A DNA stretch of 64,000 nt from Mycobacterium colombiense CECT 3035 (GCF_002105755.1 NZ_CP020821.1:2046001-2110000), one strand, 5' to 3'; positions 45,160-53,534 are shown, numbered from the stretch's first letter. Notes: a model not told the origin generated them from the sequence alone. Made by a program: numbers and translations.

Positions 45160-48100
45160 CTACGATTTCGCGGTTTGCTGAGAGGCGGCCAGGACCGATT
45201 CGGCGTCCATGCCGATCACTTCGAGGTACAGCTCGGCGACCTGCTCGAGCCGGTCGGGGTCGTTCTCGCCGGCGCTGAGCACGGCGGCCAGCGCGGCCAC
45301 GGTTCGGTTGGCGAAAACGTCGGCGACCATGATGCCCGGCGCGTCCAGCCAGGCCCGAATCCTCGCCACCGCCTGGGTGGCGAGCACCGAATCGCCGCCG
45401 AGGGCGAAGAAGTCGTCGTCGACTCCGACGTTGTCCCGGCCGAGCAGGTCGCCGAGGATCATTGCCAGCGCGGATTCCAACGGGCTCGACGGTGCGCGGT
45501 GGCCGGGCCGCTGTGCCTGCGAGACGGCCGCCTCCAATTCGCGTGCGACGGAACGGCGGTCGAGCTTTCCGGCATCGGTGAAACCGATTCGCTCCACCAC
45601 CGCGATGTGACGCGGGATCATGTGCGCCGGGACCAGGTCGTCAAGACACCGCCGAATCCGCTCGCCGGTCAGGGTCATGTCGTCGGTACACACCTGCGCA
45701 GCCAGCACGTCGGATTCCCCGGACCCGGCGATCAGGGCGGCCACCGCGGTCCGCACCCCGGGCACGCGCCGCAACGCGGTCTCGATCTCACCCAGCTCGA
45801 CCCGATACCCGCTGATCTTGACGCGGTGGTCGGCGCGGCCGACGAATTCGAGGGTGCCGTCCGGCCAATAGCGCACCAGATCGCCGGTGCGGTACCAGAG
45901 TCTGCCGCCATGCTCGACGAAGCGCTCCGCGGTGAGATCGGGACGTCCGCGATAGCCGCGCGCGATGCCGCGCCCGGACACCCAATATTCGCCGGGGACC
46001 CAGTCGGGGCAGTCGGCGCCGTTGTCGTCGACGACGCGGCAGGCGTTGTTGGGCAGCGGGACGCCGAAGGGCAGGGCGGTCCAGTCCTCCGGTATCGCCT
46101 CGGTGACCTCGAAAATGGTGTTGTGCACCGGGGTTTCGGTCGCACCGCCCAGTCCCGCGAAGCGCAGGTTGGGTGCCTCGGCTTGGAGGCGGCGCACCAC
46201 CTCGGGTCGAACCCAGTCGCCTCCGGTGGGGATCACCCGCACCGAGGACAGCCGCCCGCGGCCGACCTCGATCAGCATCTCCAGCCAGCCGGGCATGAAG
46301 TGGAGCACCGTGACCTTGTGCGCGTCGATCAGCCGGGCCCAGGCGTCGGGATCACGGCGCTGTGCCTCGTCGACCACCACGATGGCCCCGCCGGTGCGCA
46401 GGGTGACGAACACGTCCATCACCGAGATGTCGCCTTCCAGCGTCGACAGCGCCAGGCATCGATCCGCGGGGCCGATCTCGAAGTGGCGGCCGATGAATTC
46501 GACCGTGTTCATGGCCGCGTCGTGGGTGACCTCGACGCCTTTGGGCTCGCCGGTGGAGCCCGAGGTGAACAACACGTAGGCCAGATCGCTGGGATCGACT
46601 CGCGCTGAGGAGATTTCGGCGCCGGGACGAATGTTGCCCAGCACGTCGGCGAGGACCAGTTCGGGCACCGGCAAGGACAACGGTTGTCCGCCGCACACCA
46701 GGGCAAGGCTCACCGCACCGGTGTCGAGGATCCGCTCGGCGCGATCGCGCGGCTGGTCGACGCCGATCGGCAGGTACACGGCGCCGACGGACAGGATGCC
46801 CAGCAACGCCGGAATCTGCTCGGCGGTCTTGGGACCCATCACCGCAACGGTGTCGCCGGCCGCGATGCCGGCGGTGCGCAACGCCGCGGCCACGGCCAGC
46901 GCCTGGTCGCGCAGCTGCGCGTAGCTGAGGTCGCCGGAACTCGCGAACACCGCGGGGGCGTCCGGCTGCCGCTCGGCCTGCCGGAAGAACCCGTCGTGCA
47001 AGGCTTCCCCGCTGGGTTCGGCGGTGCGGGCGTTGGCCGCCTCGCGCACCCCGCGCTGCGCCTCCGGCAGTGCCGCGGGGCCCGGGGCGTCCCAGGAGTC
47101 TTCGGCGTAGGCCAGCTGGAGCAGCTCGTCGATGTGGTAGCCGAACATGGCGTCGATGACGCCCGGTGGGAACATGCCTTCGCGCACATCCCAATTCACC
47201 AGGACGCCGCCGTTGAACTCGGTGACCTGCGCGTCGAGCAGCACCTGCGGCCCCTGGGAGATGATCCAGCCGGGGGTGCCGAATTGGTCGGTCACGTTGC
47301 GGCCGAACAGTTCTCCAAGCCCGAGTGCGCTGGTGAAAACCACGGGCGCGAGCACCTGGGTACCGCGGTGACGGCTCAGGTCGCGCAGGACCGAGAGCCC
47401 GGGATAGGCGGAATGTGCTGCGGCCGTGCGCATCGCGGCCTGCACCACCTGCGCCCGAGCGGCCGCGGTGCGCGCGCCGACGAGATCGATGTCGAGCAGC
47501 AGCGAGGAGGTGAAGTCGCCGACCAACGAGTCGACGTCCGGGTGCAGAGGCTGGCGCCCGAACAGCGGGACGTTCAACAGAAAGCGCGAGGTGGTCGACC
47601 AACGCGCCAGGGTGTTGGCGAAACCCGCGGCCAACGCCATCGCCGGGGTGATGCCGCGCCGCTGGGCGCGGGCAAACAGCGCATCGCGGGTTTGCGGGTC
47701 CAGCCAGTGCCAGCGCCGGGTGCTGTGGTTGCAGCCCCGGGCACCGATCGACGGCAACGCCGGCGGGTCCGGCAGCTCCGGGAGGCGCTGCTCCCACCAC
47801 GCCCGGTCCGCCTCGCGCGCGGGTTGTGGCTGTGCGGCTTCGGCCTCGACGGCTTGACGGTACTGCCGGTAGGTGTAGTTCAGCTCCGGCAGATCCTGGC
47901 CGCCGTAGACGGCCGCCAGATCGGCCATCAGGGTGCGGTAGCTCATCGCATCGGCGGCCTGCATGTCCAAATCGACGTGCAGCCGCGACCGCCCGCCCGG
48001 CAGCAGCGTCACGGCCAGTTCGAACACCGCGCCGTCGAGCTGCTGGTGGGATTTGGCGTCGCGGATCGCGGCCAACCGCCGCTCGACGTCGTCGGCGCTC

Positions 48101-48663
48101 AGCGAGCGCAGATCCTCGACGCTGACCGCGAACTCGCCGCTCTCGTCGGCCGGGGTGATGCGCTGGGTGCCGTCGGGGAGGAATCGGACCCGCAGCATCG
48201 GGTGGCGACGCGCGAGCTCGGTGGCCGCCGCGCGTAGCCTCTCGGGGTCGATCGGGCCGCCGTCGAACTCCACGTAGAGGTGCCCGGCGACCCCGCCCAG
48301 CTGCTGGTTGTCCTGGCGGCCGACCCACATCGCGTGCTGCATCGGGGCGAGGGGAAACGGCTCGTACGCGCCGGACGGCTCGGCGCCGCCGGGCGCCGCG
48401 GCGGGAAGGGCTTGCCGGTCGGTGGCCTGCCCGCCGGCGGAGACCAACCGGGCCCAAGCCTCGACCGTCGGGGTTTCGGCGAGCGTCGCGAAGTCGACGT
48501 CGATGCCCTGGCGGCGCCAGCGCCCGGCCAACGTCATGATCCGGATGGAGTCCAGGCCCTGGCCGATGAGGTTGCTACCCGGCTGAACTGCATCGACGTC
48601 GACGCCGAGCAATTCGGCCACCTCCGCCCGGATGTCCTCCGAGCGTGCCGAGGCGTGCACCAC
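45160..48663 (-). CDS. mbtB: Mycobactin NRPS MbtB (ArCP-Cy-A-PCP), phenyloxazoline synthase
   Basis: Receives salicylate from MbtA on its N-terminal aryl carrier domain (GQGLDSIRI, Ser39), condenses it with Ser or Thr and cyclises to the oxazoline. Domains: ArCP about 1-75; cyclization domain with DxxxxDxxS (DLDMQAADAMS); adenylation domain (FTSGSTGEPKGVEV, GLGGATET, YRTGDL, GRADHRVKISGYR); PCP (FALGGDSVLA). The length is 1167 residues from the first of two GTG codons at 48663, with GGGAGGG upstream; the MVHA start matches Rv2383c. The C-terminal thioesterase of the M. tuberculosis protein is absent and is encoded separately. First gene of the IdeR-controlled minus-strand operon. Confidence 0.95.
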   Translation of the reverse strand: MVHASARSEDIRAEVAELLGVDVDAVQPGSNLIGQGLDSIRIMTLAGRWRRQGIDVDFATLAETPTVEAWARLVSAGGQATDRQALPAAAPGGAEPSGAYEPFPLAPMQHAMWVGRQDNQQLGGVAGHLYVEFDGGPIDPERLRAAATELARRHPMLRVRFLPDGTQRITPADESGEFAVSVEDLRSLSADDVERRLAAIRDAKSHQQLDGAVFELAVTLLPGGRSRLHVDLDMQAADAMSYRTLMADLAAVYGGQDLPELNYTYRQYRQAVEAEAAQPQPAREADRAWWEQRLPELPDPPALPSIGARGCNHSTRRWHWLDPQTRDALFARAQRRGITPAMALAAGFANTLARWSTTSRFLLNVPLFGRQPLHPDVDSLVGDFTSSLLLDIDLVGARTAAARAQVVQAAMRTAAAHSAYPGLSVLRDLSRHRGTQVLAPVVFTSALGLGELFGRNVTDQFGTPGWIISQGPQVLLDAQVTEFNGGVLVNWDVREGMFPPGVIDAMFGYHIDELLQLAYAEDSWDAPGPAALPEAQRGVREAANARTAEPSGEALHDGFFRQAERQPDAPAVFASSGDLSYAQLRDQALAVAAALRTAGIAAGDTVAVMGPKTAEQIPALLGILSVGAVYLPIGVDQPRDRAERILDTGAVSLALVCGGQPLSLPVPELVLADVLGNIRPGAEISSARVDPSDLAYVLFTSGSTGEPKGVEVTHDAAMNTVEFIGRHFEIGPADRCLALSTLEGDISVMDVFVTLRTGGAIVVVDEAQRRDPDAWARLIDAHKVTVLHFMPGWLEMLIEVGRGRLSSVRVIPTGGDWVRPEVVRRLQAEAPNLRFAGLGGATETPVHNTIFEVTEAIPEDWTALPFGVPLPNNACRVVDDNGADCPDWVPGEYWVSGRGIARGYRGRPDLTAERFVEHGGRLWYRTGDLVRYWPDGTLEFVGRADHRVKISGYRVELGEIETALRRVPGVRTAVAALIAGSGESDVLAAQVCTDDMTLTGERIRRCLDDLVPAHMIPRHIAVVERIGFTDAGKLDRRSVARELEAAVSQAQRPGHRAPSSPLESALAMILGDLLGRDNVGVDDDFFALGGDSVLATQAVARIRAWLDAPGIMVADVFANRTVAALAAVLSAGENDPDRLEQVAELYLEVIGMDAESVLAASQQTAKS

Positions 48664-48677
48664 AGACCCTCCCTGAA

Positions 48678-48696
48678 TTAGCACAGGCTGCCCTAA
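48678..48696. promoter_or_regulatory. IdeR iron box 1 (mbtB side)
   Basis: TTAGCACAGGCTGCCCTAA matches 14 of 19 positions of the IdeR consensus TTAGGTTAGGCTAACCTAA, including both TTAG/CTAA ends and the AGGCT core. It lies 15 bases before the mbtB GTG. Iron-loaded IdeR should block both divergent promoters. Confidence 0.85.
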
Positions 48697-48699
48697 TTT

Positions 48700-48718
48700 T
48701 TTGGTTACCCTATCCTTA
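48700..48718. promoter_or_regulatory. IdeR iron box 2 (mbtA side)
   Basis: On the minus strand TAAGGATAGGGTAACCAAA matches 15 of 19 consensus positions. Its centre is 22 bases from box 1, about two helical turns, so two IdeR dimer pairs could sit side by side. It also overlaps TATCCT/TACCCT, possible -10 hexamers for mbtA. Confidence 0.8.
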
Positions 48719-48768
48719 CTCCCTGCGTCCCCGCTACTAGCCCCGTTCGAAGCCCCGCTGAAGGAGCC

Positions 48769-50415
48769 ATGAGCCCGAACACATCGCAGCCGCCGGCCGA
48801 CGTTCTCGACGGGTTCGTGCCGTTCCCCGCTGATCGGGCCGCCGCCTACCGGGCGGCCGGCTACTGGGCGGGACGGCCCCTGGACGCGATCCTGACCGAC
48901 GCGGCCCAGCAATGGCCCGACCGAACTGCCGTCGTCGACGCGATGGGCGACACTGGCCTCAGTTACGCGGACCTCGACGACCAGGCTAACCGCGCGGCCA
49001 GCGGACTGCGGGGCGCGGGTATCGCGCCGGGCGACCGGGTGTTGGTGCAGTTGCCGAATGGCTGCCAGTTCGCGGTGGCGTTGTTCGGGCTGTTGCGCGC
49101 GGGGGCGATCCCGGTGATGTGCCTGCCCGGTCACCGGGCCGCCGAGATGGGGCATTTCGCCGCGGTGAGCGGGGCCACCGCGCTGCTGATCGCCGATACC
49201 GCAGGCGGATTCGACTACCGGACGATGGCGCGGGGGCTCGTCGAGCGATGCACCGCGCTCGAGCACGTCATCGTCGACGGCGACCCGGGACCGTTCACCT
49301 CGTGGGCGCAACTGCGCGATCGGGCGGTCACCGGCGCGCCGCTGTCGGCACCCGACCCGGGATCGCCTGCGCTGCTGCTGGTTTCGGGCGGTACCACGGG
49401 CATGCCGAAGCTCATCCCGCGCACCCACGACGATTACGTCTTCAACGCGAGGGCCAGCGCCGAACTGTGCGGGCTGACCGGTGAGGACGTGTATTTGGCG
49501 GTGCTGTCGGCGGGCCACAACTTCCCGCTCGCCTGCCCGGGTCTGCTCGGCGCGATGACCGCCGGCGCCACCACCGTTTTCGGCACCGATCCCAGCCCCG
49601 AGGCGGCCTTTGCCGCCGTCGCGCGCCACGGTGTCACGGTGACCGCCCTGGTGCCGGCGCTGGCCAAGTTGTGGGCCCAAGCGTGCGACTGGGAACCCGT
49701 GACACCGAAGACGCTGCGGCTCTTACAGATTGGTGGCGCCAGGCTGGAACCCGAAGACGCCCGTTTGGTGCGTGCCGCCTTGACCCCCGGTCTTCAGCAG
49801 GTGTTCGGGATGGCCGAGGGGCTGCTGAACTACACCCGGCTCGATGATCCCGCGGAACTCACCGAGCACACCCAGGGGCGACCGTTGTGTCCAGCCGACG
49901 AACTGCGCGTCGTCGATGCGGAGGGCAAGCCGGTGCCTCAGGGCGAAGAAGGCGAACTTCTGGTTCGCGGGCCGTACACGTTCAACGGCTACTTTCGTGC
50001 CGATCGCGACAACGAACGCAGCTTCGACCCCGACGGCTTCTTCCGCAGCGGCGACGTGGTAAGGCTGCGCAACGACGGCTATCTGGTGGTCACCGGTCGG
50101 GTCAAAGACGTGATTTGCCGTGGCGGGGAGACGATTTCGGCGGCGGATCTGGAAGAGCAGTTGCACGGCCACCCGGCGATCTTCTCGGCCGCCGCGGTCG
50201 CGCTGCCCGACCGCTACCTGGGCGAGAAGATCTGTGCGGCGGTCGTTTTCAACGGTCCCGAACTGACGCTCGCGGAGGTCAACGGCTATCTGGACCAGCG
50301 TGGCGTGGCTGCGCATGCCCGCCCCGACGTCCTGGTGGCGATGACGTCACTGCCCACCACCCCGATCGGCAAGATCGATAAAAAGGCGATCGCCGGCCAG
50401 GTTTCCGCGCGATAA
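48769..50415 (+). CDS. mbtA: Salicyl-AMP ligase MbtA
   Basis: Activates salicylate and loads it on the MbtB aryl carrier domain. The 548-residue protein is an intact stand-alone adenylation enzyme: A3 loop LLLVSGGTTGMPKLIPRTH at about 202-220, GMAEGLLNYTR as the A5 region, RSGDVVRL, and the C-terminal catalytic Lys535 in PIGKIDKKAI. It is transcribed away from mbtB from the shared IdeR-controlled region; AAGGAG stands just before ATG 48769. The protein is slightly shorter than Rv2384 at both ends. In M. tuberculosis mbtJ and mbtI follow; here a TetR gene converges instead. Confidence 0.96.
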   Translation: MSPNTSQPPADVLDGFVPFPADRAAAYRAAGYWAGRPLDAILTDAAQQWPDRTAVVDAMGDTGLSYADLDDQANRAASGLRGAGIAPGDRVLVQLPNGCQFAVALFGLLRAGAIPVMCLPGHRAAEMGHFAAVSGATALLIADTAGGFDYRTMARGLVERCTALEHVIVDGDPGPFTSWAQLRDRAVTGAPLSAPDPGSPALLLVSGGTTGMPKLIPRTHDDYVFNARASAELCGLTGEDVYLAVLSAGHNFPLACPGLLGAMTAGATTVFGTDPSPEAAFAAVARHGVTVTALVPALAKLWAQACDWEPVTPKTLRLLQIGGARLEPEDARLVRAALTPGLQQVFGMAEGLLNYTRLDDPAELTEHTQGRPLCPADELRVVDAEGKPVPQGEEGELLVRGPYTFNGYFRADRDNERSFDPDGFFRSGDVVRLRNDGYLVVTGRVKDVICRGGETISAADLEEQLHGHPAIFSAAAVALPDRYLGEKICAAVVFNGPELTLAEVNGYLDQRGVAAHARPDVLVAMTSLPTTPIGKIDKKAIAGQVSAR

Positions 50416-50418
50416 GCA

Positions 50419-50437
50419 TCAGCCCGGCCCGGGCTGA
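50419..50437. terminator. Hairpin between convergent mbtA and tetR genes
   Basis: A perfect 8-base stem TCAGCCCG / CGGGCTGA with a 3-base loop begins four bases after the mbtA stop, in the 37-base gap between convergent genes. There is no T run, so a bidirectional but weak terminator is the most that can be said. Confidence 0.5.
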
Positions 50438-50452
50438 CCACGTCTGCCGGCG

Positions 50453-51040
50453 CTAGTCGAGGAGCTCGCCAACGATCCGGACGAGTTCGGCCGTGGCCTG
50501 ATCGAGGGGCTCGATGGTGCGCTGGGCGCGACACATCGCGACCGTGCCTTCGACGGCCGCAACGACAAGCGTGGCAACGCGTTGCGCGTCGAGCGCGCTG
50601 GCGCCGTGTTGCTGCATCGATGTGGCCAGCAGCGCAGTCCAATTGCCGAAGGCGGCAGCCGCGGCCTCACGCGGCGCGGACTGTTCCTCAGGAAGGTCTT
50701 CCACCGAGACCGCCAGCACCGGACAGCCGGCATGAAAATCGCTATCGAGCACCACTTTTCGCCATATCGCGAGGAACGCCTGCAGTCCGGCCAGCGGCCC
50801 CGCGCTCAGCTCTTTGGTCAGGATCCCCGTGGTGATCTCGTCGGTCCATCGCACGGCCTCGGTTGCCAGATCGTATTTGCCGCCCGGGAAGTAATGATAG
50901 GTCGAGCCCAGCGGGGCCCGGGTGTGCTTGGCCAGTTCGCGGACACTGGTCGCGTTCAGCCCGCGGCGGCTGATCATATCGGCGGCCCCGGCAACCATTC
51001 GTGCGCGGGAGCCCGATGTGTTCTCGGCCACTGTTGGCAC
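50453..51040 (-). CDS. TetR-family transcriptional regulator
   Basis: A 195-residue repressor-type protein. The N-terminal DNA-binding helix-turn-helix is SVRELAKHTRAPLGSTYHYFPGGKYDL; the C-terminal ligand domain (LAIWRKVVLDSDFHAGCPVLAVSVED) resembles the LmrA/YxaF-type subgroup. It is divergent from the alcohol dehydrogenase gene across 188 bases that contain three GTTATA sites, so it most likely represses itself and that gene. Start ATG at 51040. The inducer is unknown. Confidence 0.88.
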   Translation of the reverse strand: MPTVAENTSGSRARMVAGAADMISRRGLNATSVRELAKHTRAPLGSTYHYFPGGKYDLATEAVRWTDEITTGILTKELSAGPLAGLQAFLAIWRKVVLDSDFHAGCPVLAVSVEDLPEEQSAPREAAAAAFGNWTALLATSMQQHGASALDAQRVATLVVAAVEGTVAMCRAQRTIEPLDQATAELVRIVGELLD

Positions 51041-51060
51041 CCCTCCTTGCTATGACGACC

Positions 51061-51102
51061 GTTATAGCTTAGCGTGGGTCGCGTTATAGCGAGTGTTATA
51101 AC
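51061..51102. promoter_or_regulatory. Candidate TetR operator sites
   Basis: GTTATAGC occurs at 51061-51068 and 51083-51090, and the self-palindromic GTTATAAC at 51095-51102. The last two form GTTATAGCGAGTGTTATAAC. The block lies 20-60 bases before the tetR start and is markedly A/T-rich for this genome. Confidence 0.5.
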
Positions 51103-51228
51103 TGGCGCGCCAGCCGGCCGCCAGAAGAAGGGCGGGCCCGATCACAGGGGAAGCCTTGCCCCCCAAGGCATTCGGCCAGTGATCGCCAGTAAACGCCCGC
51201 GTGCGCCAGCCAATTGCAAGGAGCCTTT

Positions 51229-52248
51229 GTGAAGAGTCTGATGTTCGTCGGATCCCGGCAGCTTCGCTTCGACGAGGTCGATGCGCCCACAATTGTCGAC
51301 GCGGCTGATGCCTTGGTGCGTCCACTCGCGGCCACCACCTGTGACCTCGATCATGAGGTGATCGCCGGCAAAACGCCATTCTCAAACGTCGGCCCATTCC
51401 CGCTGGGCCACGAATGTGTAGGCACCGTCGTCGAAGTCGGCCCCGAGTGCACCACTGTCGCCGTGGGAGACATCGTCGGCGTGGCCTGGCACATCGCCTG
51501 CGGCGCCTGCGCGCAATGCAAACTCGGCCATCCCGCCCGGTGCCTGCACCACGGTGACGCTCAGTACGGCCTTCCTGTCAACGGTTTCTGGGGCGGCACG
51601 TTCTCCGAGCTGATCAGGGTCCCCTACGCCGATTACAACCTGGCGCCGCTGCCCACCGGGATCGACCCGGTCCACCTGGCCTCCATAGGCGACAACCTCG
51701 CGCTGGGGTGGGAGACCGTGATGCCGACCATCACCGGGATCGCCGACCCACAAATCGCAGTCTTCGGCGGGACACGATCGATCGGCCTGTACTGCGTGGA
51801 CGTGGCCGTGCACTGCGCGGGCGCACGAACGGTCTACTACGACGACGACTGCGAGCGGATGGCCATCGCCGAGAAACTCGGCGCCGTGGTCCACGACATC
51901 AACGGCAAGCGCGAGAAAGACTTTCACCTCGCAGTGGATGCTTCGGCAGATCCCGACCGGCTCCGCAAAGCTCTGCTATCCGTGGTCCCCGAAGGACACG
52001 TCAACAGCGTCGGCATCTACTTTCAAGACCTGGCATTGCCAATGCTCCAGCTCTACCTGCGCGGTGTGCACTTCCACAACGGCAAGGGTCACGCCCGGCC
52101 CAACATGACTCCCACGCTCGACGCCGTCGCCGCCGGGATACTGCACCCCGAACTGATCACCAGCGGAACCTACAACTGGGGCGAGATCCCGGAGGTCCTG
52201 ACTTCCAGGGATGCGGGCAGCAAACCGGTCTTCGTGCTGGACGACTGA
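51229..52248 (+). CDS. Zinc-dependent alcohol dehydrogenase (MDR family)
   Basis: A 339-residue medium-chain dehydrogenase. The catalytic zinc site is seen in ATTCDLDHEVIAG and PLGHECVGTVVEVG (GHE motif), and the structural zinc Cys cluster in ACGACAQCKLGHPARCLHHG. The nucleotide-binding region is unusual: AVFGGTRSIGLYCVDVA in place of GxGxxG, followed by an Asp-rich strand end (VYYDDD), which would favour NAD. GTG at 51229 is preferred because AAGGAG lies five bases upstream. Likely controlled by the divergent TetR. The substrate is unknown. Confidence 0.88.
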   Translation: MKSLMFVGSRQLRFDEVDAPTIVDAADALVRPLAATTCDLDHEVIAGKTPFSNVGPFPLGHECVGTVVEVGPECTTVAVGDIVGVAWHIACGACAQCKLGHPARCLHHGDAQYGLPVNGFWGGTFSELIRVPYADYNLAPLPTGIDPVHLASIGDNLALGWETVMPTITGIADPQIAVFGGTRSIGLYCVDVAVHCAGARTVYYDDDCERMAIAEKLGAVVHDINGKREKDFHLAVDASADPDRLRKALLSVVPEGHVNSVGIYFQDLALPMLQLYLRGVHFHNGKGHARPNMTPTLDAVAAGILHPELITSGTYNWGEIPEVLTSRDAGSKPVFVLDD

Positions 52249-52260
52249 CCTCGCCGGCGG

Positions 52261-53322
52261 TCAGCCCATCGCCGCGTACAGGTCCGTAAGCAGGCCGGCC
52301 GTGGTCGGGAAGTCCATGCACTGATCGGTCACGGATTGGCCATAGGTCAGCTCGCCGCCGAGCGACTGCGCGCCTGCCACCAGGAAGCTCTCCAGCATCA
52401 GACCGGCGATACCGCGCTCGCCGGCGCCCAAGCGCGCGGCCACCTCGGCGGTGACTTCGGCCTGCCGCACATGGTCTTTGGCGGAGTTGGCGTGCGAGCA
52501 GTCGAGCATGACCTGCGCGGAAAGCCCGGCCTTCCCCAGCCGGTCAATGGCGCCGGCCACCGACGCCGCATCGTAGTTAGGCCCCGCAGTGCCGCCCCGA
52601 AGGATCACATGGCAGTCGGGATTGCCCATGGTCTGCACGACGGCCGCGCGACCGACGTTGTCGGTGCCGAAGAAATGGTGCGGTGCCGCAGCGGCTTTGA
52701 CGCCGTCGATGGCGACCTGGATGTTGCCGTCGGTGCCGTTCTTGAATCCGACTGGCATCGACAGCCCGGACGCCAACTGACGGTGCACCTGCGACTCGGT
52801 GGTCCGGGCACCGATGGCGCCCCAGGCGACGGCGTCGGCGATGTATTGCGGACTGGTGGGCTCCAGGAATTCGCATCCGACCGGCAGGCCCACGTCGATG
52901 ATGTCAAGCAGCAAACCGCGCGCGATCCGGATGCCACGTTCGACGTCGAAGCTGCCGTCCATGTTGGGATCGTTGATCAAGCCCTTCCAGCCGATGGTGG
53001 TACGCGGCTTCTCGAAGTAGACCCGCATCACGATCTTCAGCCGATCGGCGTACTCGGCCGCGAGCGGCGCAAGCCGGCGCGCGTAGTCGAGCGCGGCGAC
53101 GGGATCATGCACCGAGCACGGACCGACCACCAGTAACAGCCGGTCGTCACCACCGGCCAGGATCGCCGAGATCTCCTCGCGATCGCGCTGCACGGCCTGG
53201 GCACGCCGGGCCGTCAGCGGCAGCTCGGTGCGGATCACGGCCGGCGCCGAGAGCTCCCGGAACGAAACGATCCGATGATCGGACGTATCGATGGTCGCCG
53301 TCTCACAATTGGTGATGGACAT
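52261..53322 (-). CDS. Type I DAHP synthase (AroF/G/H family)
   Basis: First enzyme of the shikimate pathway, joining PEP and erythrose-4-phosphate. The 353-residue protein is of the E. coli AroFGH class: VVGPCSVHDP, MRVYFEKPRTTIGWKG, INDPNMDGSF, GARTTESQVHRQLASG, VGFKNGTDG, LRGGTAGPNYD and MLDCSHANSAKD are all present, so metal (Cys, His) and PEP ligands are intact. M. tuberculosis relies on a type II enzyme (Rv2178c), so this is an additional or alternative enzyme. Its product leads to chorismate, the precursor of aromatic amino acids and of mycobactin salicylate. An attenuator-like leader precedes it. The ATG at 53322 has only a distant AAAGG upstream. Confidence 0.93.
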   Translation of the reverse strand: MSITNCETATIDTSDHRIVSFRELSAPAVIRTELPLTARRAQAVQRDREEISAILAGGDDRLLLVVGPCSVHDPVAALDYARRLAPLAAEYADRLKIVMRVYFEKPRTTIGWKGLINDPNMDGSFDVERGIRIARGLLLDIIDVGLPVGCEFLEPTSPQYIADAVAWGAIGARTTESQVHRQLASGLSMPVGFKNGTDGNIQVAIDGVKAAAAPHHFFGTDNVGRAAVVQTMGNPDCHVILRGGTAGPNYDAASVAGAIDRLGKAGLSAQVMLDCSHANSAKDHVRQAEVTAEVAARLGAGERGIAGLMLESFLVAGAQSLGGELTYGQSVTDQCMDFPTTAGLLTDLYAAMG

Positions 53323-53383
53323 GGAGGGTGTGTGCCTTTCTCTGCTGGCTCCCAGGGCACGCCCGCTGGTTCCCGATGCCCTG

Positions 53384-53416
53384 AAAAACGAAAAGCAGCG
53401 ACCTTGCGGTCACTGC
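53384..53416 (-). terminator. Attenuator terminator upstream of DAHP synthase
   Basis: On the minus strand GCAGTGACC, a GCAA tetraloop, then GGTCGCTGC (nine pairs including one G-U), directly followed by TTTTCGTTTTT. This is a standard intrinsic terminator placed 62 bases before the DAHP synthase start and 31 bases after the leader peptide stop. Just upstream, GGCTCCGGG (53483-53475) can pair with GGAGCC (53473-53468) or with CCCGGAGCC (53427-53419), and GCAGCG (53461-53456) can pair with the terminator 3' arm, so alternative folds exist. Confidence 0.85.
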
Positions 53417-53446
53417 CGGGCTCCGGGTATCAGTCGTGCGGTTGCG

Positions 53447-53521
53447 TCAACCAGACGCTGCATCGCTGGCTCCACCCGGAGCCACGATAAAGCGCCAATA
53501 CGCGCGCACGCCGATATTCAC
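53447..53521 (-). CDS. Leader peptide with Tyr-Trp-Arg-Phe (aromatic attenuator)
   Basis: A 24-residue mini-ORF from GTG 53521: residues 5-13 are VRAYWRFIV, with Tyr8, Trp9 and Phe11 as the only aromatic residues, followed by an Ala/Gly/Ser-rich tail. Its stop precedes the terminator. There is no ribosome site, but a TATCTT -10 hexamer lies seven bases before the GTG, so transcription would begin at or next to the G and translation would be leaderless, a common mode in mycobacteria. An in-frame GTG at 53509 is the alternative start (20 residues). Ribosome stalling at the Tyr/Trp/Phe codons when charged tRNAs are scarce would alter folding of the downstream stems. Confidence 0.75.
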   Translation of the reverse strand: MNIGVRAYWRFIVAPGGASDAASG

Positions 53522-53528
53522 GCCCGCA

Positions 53529-53534
53529 AAGATA
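53529..53534 (-). promoter_or_regulatory. -10 hexamer for the leader/DAHP synthase transcript
   Basis: TATCTT (TAnnnT pattern) on the minus strand, with TGCGGGC between it and the GTG of the leader peptide. That spacing puts the transcription start at about 53521-53522. No convincing -35 box was seen. Confidence 0.55.
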
